From Pseudomonadota bacterium (GTDB taxonomy: Bacteria; Pseudomonadota; Gammaproteobacteria; Ga0077536), in NCBI GenBank assembly GCA_016719885.1, contig JADJYF010000004.1:232001-296000 (forward strand): DNA of 64,000 nucleotides. Reading direction: 5' to 3'. Shown piece after piece: positions 62,283 through 64,000 of the stretch. How positions within the stretch are numbered: position 1 is the stretch's first letter; the number at the start of each line of letters is the position of its first letter. The translations under genes and the position numbers were made by a program. The notes beneath the pieces were generated by a model. It saw only the letters and a list, made by a program, of their open reading frames with translations. It searched no databases and was not told where the DNA came from.

Positions 62283-63122
62283 ATGAAGGCGTGGCGGGCG
62301 GTGCTGGCCGCGCTGCTGTTGCTGACGGCCGCGGCCGCCGGCGCGGAAGTGGCGGTGCCGAGATTCGAGCAGCGCGTGACCGATCTCACGGCTACGCTCG
62401 GCGCCGCGGTCGCCGCCGATCTCGAGCAGCGCCTGGCGGCATTCGAAGCGCGCAAGGGCAGCCAGGTCGCGGTGTTGATGGTGGCCACCACCGCGCCCGA
62501 GACCATCGAGCAATACGCGCTGCGCGTCGCCGAGCAATGGAAGCTTGGGCGCGCCGGCATCGATGACGGCGCCCTGCTGGTCATCGCCAAGGACGATCGC
62601 GCGCTGCGCATCGAAGTCGGCTATGGCCTCGAAGGCGTGCTGAACGATGCCACCGCCAAGCGCATCGTCAGCGACATCATCGTGCCGTATTTCAAACGCG
62701 GCGATTTCGAAGGCGGCGTCGCGGCCGGCGTCACGCACATGATGAAAGTCATGGACGGCGAAGCCCTGCCACCGCCCGCCCGCGAGCGTGACCAGGGCGG
62801 CGGCCTGTCGCGATATTTTCCCGTGCTGTTCATCCTCACTCTTTTCATCGGCGAAGCGTCGCGCGTGATGTTCGGCCGCGTGCCCGGCGCCGTCGTGACC
62901 GGCGGCGCGGTGTCGCTCATCAGCTGGATGCTGCTCGGTGGCCTGCTGCTGGCGCTGATGGTGGGCGTGTTCGCGTCGCTGTTCACACTCATGGGCGGCC
63001 TGCCCGGGCGCGGCAGGGGCGGCTTGGGCGGCGGCGGATTTGGTGGCTTCGGCGGACGCGGCGGTGGCTTCAGCGGCGGAGGCGGTGGTTTCGGTGGCGG
63101 CGGCGCGTCGGGGCGCTGGTGA
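62283..63122 (+). CDS. TPM-domain (YgcG-like) membrane protein
   Basis: This 279-aa protein has a signal peptide, a periplasmic TPM domain (about 25-165, with KGSQVAVLMVATTAPETIEQYALRVAEQWKLG and IEVGYGLEGVLNDATAKRI), then two membrane helices and a long Gly-rich tail of the form GGGFGGFGGRGGGFSGGGGG ending GRW. This matches YgcG/DUF477 proteins encoded with lemA. Its stop overlaps the next start. Confidence 0.9.
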   Translation: MKAWRAVLAALLLLTAAAAGAEVAVPRFEQRVTDLTATLGAAVAADLEQRLAAFEARKGSQVAVLMVATTAPETIEQYALRVAEQWKLGRAGIDDGALLVIAKDDRALRIEVGYGLEGVLNDATAKRIVSDIIVPYFKRGDFEGGVAAGVTHMMKVMDGEALPPPARERDQGGGLSRYFPVLFILTLFIGEASRVMFGRVPGAVVTGGAVSLISWMLLGGLLLALMVGVFASLFTLMGGLPGRGRGGLGGGGFGGFGGRGGGFSGGGGGFGGGGASGRW

Positions 63123-63622
63123 ACATGCGCTTCAATCGTCTGTGCCGTCATCTCGCCACTCGCCACGCGCATCTGCGTCGCGCGTTTCCCGAGCGCAGCC
63201 TCACGCGCATCGAAGAGGCCATCAAGGCCAGCGAGCAAAGCCATGCCGGTGAGATCCGGTTCGTGGTCGAAGCGGCGCTGGATGTGCCCGCGCTGCTCAA
63301 CGACCAGGCGCCGCGCGAACGCGCGCTCGAAGTGTTTTCGCAGCTGCGGGTGTGGGACACCGAGCACAACAACGGCGTGCTGGTGTACCTGCTGCTGGCC
63401 GACAGGGACGTCGAGATAGTCGCCGACCGCGGTATCGCCGCACGCCTGCCGCCGTCGGCATGGGAAGCCATCTGTCGCGACATGGAAGCGGCGTTTCGCG
63501 AGGGTCACTACGAGGCCGGCGTGGTCAACGGCATCGCCGCCATCGGCCGCCACCTCGCCGCGAACTTTCCCGCCGGCGGCGCGGCGCGCAACGAGCTGGA
63601 CGATCGTCCGCGGCTGCTTTGA
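63119..63622 (+). CDS. TPM-domain protein, second
   Basis: This 167-aa protein has a TPM domain without signal peptide, membrane helix or Gly-rich tail: LTRIEEAIKASEQSHAGEIRFVVEAALDV, WDTEHNNGVLVYLLLADRDVEIVADRGI and CRDMEAAFREGHYEAGVVNGIAAIG. It is common as the third gene of lemA-TPM-TPM sets and may work at the inner face of the membrane. The start is GTG overlapping the previous stop, or the ATG two codons on. Confidence 0.88.
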   Translation: MNMRFNRLCRHLATRHAHLRRAFPERSLTRIEEAIKASEQSHAGEIRFVVEAALDVPALLNDQAPRERALEVFSQLRVWDTEHNNGVLVYLLLADRDVEIVADRGIAARLPPSAWEAICRDMEAAFREGHYEAGVVNGIAAIGRHLAANFPAGGAARNELDDRPRLL

Positions 63623-63682
63623 CGGCGAAGCGGCGCCCGCCGGAGGGCGTACACTGCCCGTAGCGTAGCGGGGTGTTCATCC

Positions 63683-64000
63683 ATGCACATAGAGTTTCTG
63701 GGCGCGGCCGGCGAAGTGACCGGCTCCTGTCACCTGTTGACCGTCGGTGGCCGGCGCGTGCTGCTCGACTGCGGCCTGGTGCAAGGCAGTCGCAGCGACG
63801 AGGCGCGCAATGCCGAGCCGTTCGCCTTCGATCCCGCCAGCATCGACGCGGTGGTGCTGAGTCACTCCCATATCGACCATGCCGGCCGCCTGCCGCTGCT
63901 GGTCAAGGCCGGTTACCGCGGCCCGATCTACACCCACGGCGCGGCCCGCGATCTATGCGAGATCCTGTTGCGCGATGCCGCCTTCATCAACGAGAAGGAA
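63683..64000 (+). CDS. Beta-CASP metallo-beta-lactamase-fold hydrolase (3' end missing)
   Basis: The 106 visible residues are the N-terminus of a metallo-beta-lactamase-fold protein: MHIEFLGAAGEVTGSCHLLTVGGRRVLLDCGLVQG and the metal motif HSHIDHAG (His61, His63, Asp65, His66). GEVTGSCH and DCGLVQG are typical of the bacterial COG1236 RNA-processing exonuclease group with a beta-CASP domain, which would lie beyond the window. TACACT occurs about 28 bases before the ATG. The reading frame is open at the window end. Confidence 0.88.
   Translation, partial: MHIEFLGAAGEVTGSCHLLTVGGRRVLLDCGLVQGSRSDEARNAEPFAFDPASIDAVVLSHSHIDHAGRLPLLVKAGYRGPIYTHGAARDLCEILLRDAAFINEKE

Overview
The window is GC-rich (visibly about 65 percent), densely coded DNA from a free-living proteobacterium. 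A gammaproteobacterium fits best: it has a Vibrio-type TonB/TtpC operon, a DUF1302/DUF1329 outer-membrane pair, a YghU-type glutathione transferase, NnrS, a VPLPA-CTERM protein and REP-like palindromes. The genus cannot be named from the sequence. I saw no rRNA, tRNA, CRISPR array or insertion sequence.

Layout. 0-5.4 kb: acetone carboxylase acxABC (acxA cut by the window edge) and a double-hotdog thioesterase. 5.4-10.0 kb: a sensor kinase with two response regulators (HDOD and degenerate HD-GYP outputs). 10.2-11.5 kb: an AhpD-like protein and a lipoprotein. 11.6-16.0 kb (minus): DUF1302-DUF1329-lipoprotein-secreted protein. 16.2-21.5 kb (minus): DsrE-like, TusA, hybrid kinase and REC-PAS-GGDEF-EAL in one run. 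22.2-29.0 kb: an eight-gene TonB energy-transduction operon with two TtpC-like and two ExbD proteins. 29.1-33.9 kb (minus): tandem UspA, NnrS, an unknown protein and an unusual MotA/TolQ/ExbB-like channel with a single-pass partner, with palindromic repeats on both sides of the channel pair. 34.0-41.6 kb: nuclease, DUF4105 protein, kinase-like protein, ABM protein, SDR, P-loop protein (cPGS-like), carbamate kinase and WecB. 41.8-47.5 kb: a probable exopolysaccharide/surface locus. 47.6-49.3 kb: a D-aminoacylase-like hydrolase running into a poly-G/poly-C artefact. 49.6-52.3 kb (minus): LuxR regulator and flavocytochrome c sulfide dehydrogenase subunits. 52.6-57.2 kb (minus): a SnoaL-like protein and a soluble diiron monooxygenase (alpha, beta, coupling protein, reductase) with a divergent AraC regulator. 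58.4-64.0 kb: MFS transporter, YghU, SDR, LemA, two TPM proteins and the start of a beta-CASP metallo-hydrolase.

How the genes may work together. A propane/alkene-type monooxygenase and an acetone carboxylase lie in the same 57 kb. This suggests growth on a short alkane, a secondary alcohol or a ketone, although nothing here shows co-regulation. FccAB, TusA and the DsrE-like protein add a reduced-sulfur theme. A possible FNR/DNR-type box lies upstream of usp-nnrS.

Sequence quality. From about 43.8 kb onward several genes carry single-base indels, often in homopolymers, and there is a 44-base G run at 49.4 kb. I saw no such problem before 43.8 kb. Broken genes in this part are more likely sequence errors than decay.

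Most striking structural signal: at all three loci of a REP-like palindrome (GTGCGAATGAATTCGCAC core), the edge of the repeat supplies the Leu-TAG end of a neighbouring gene in the same frame.
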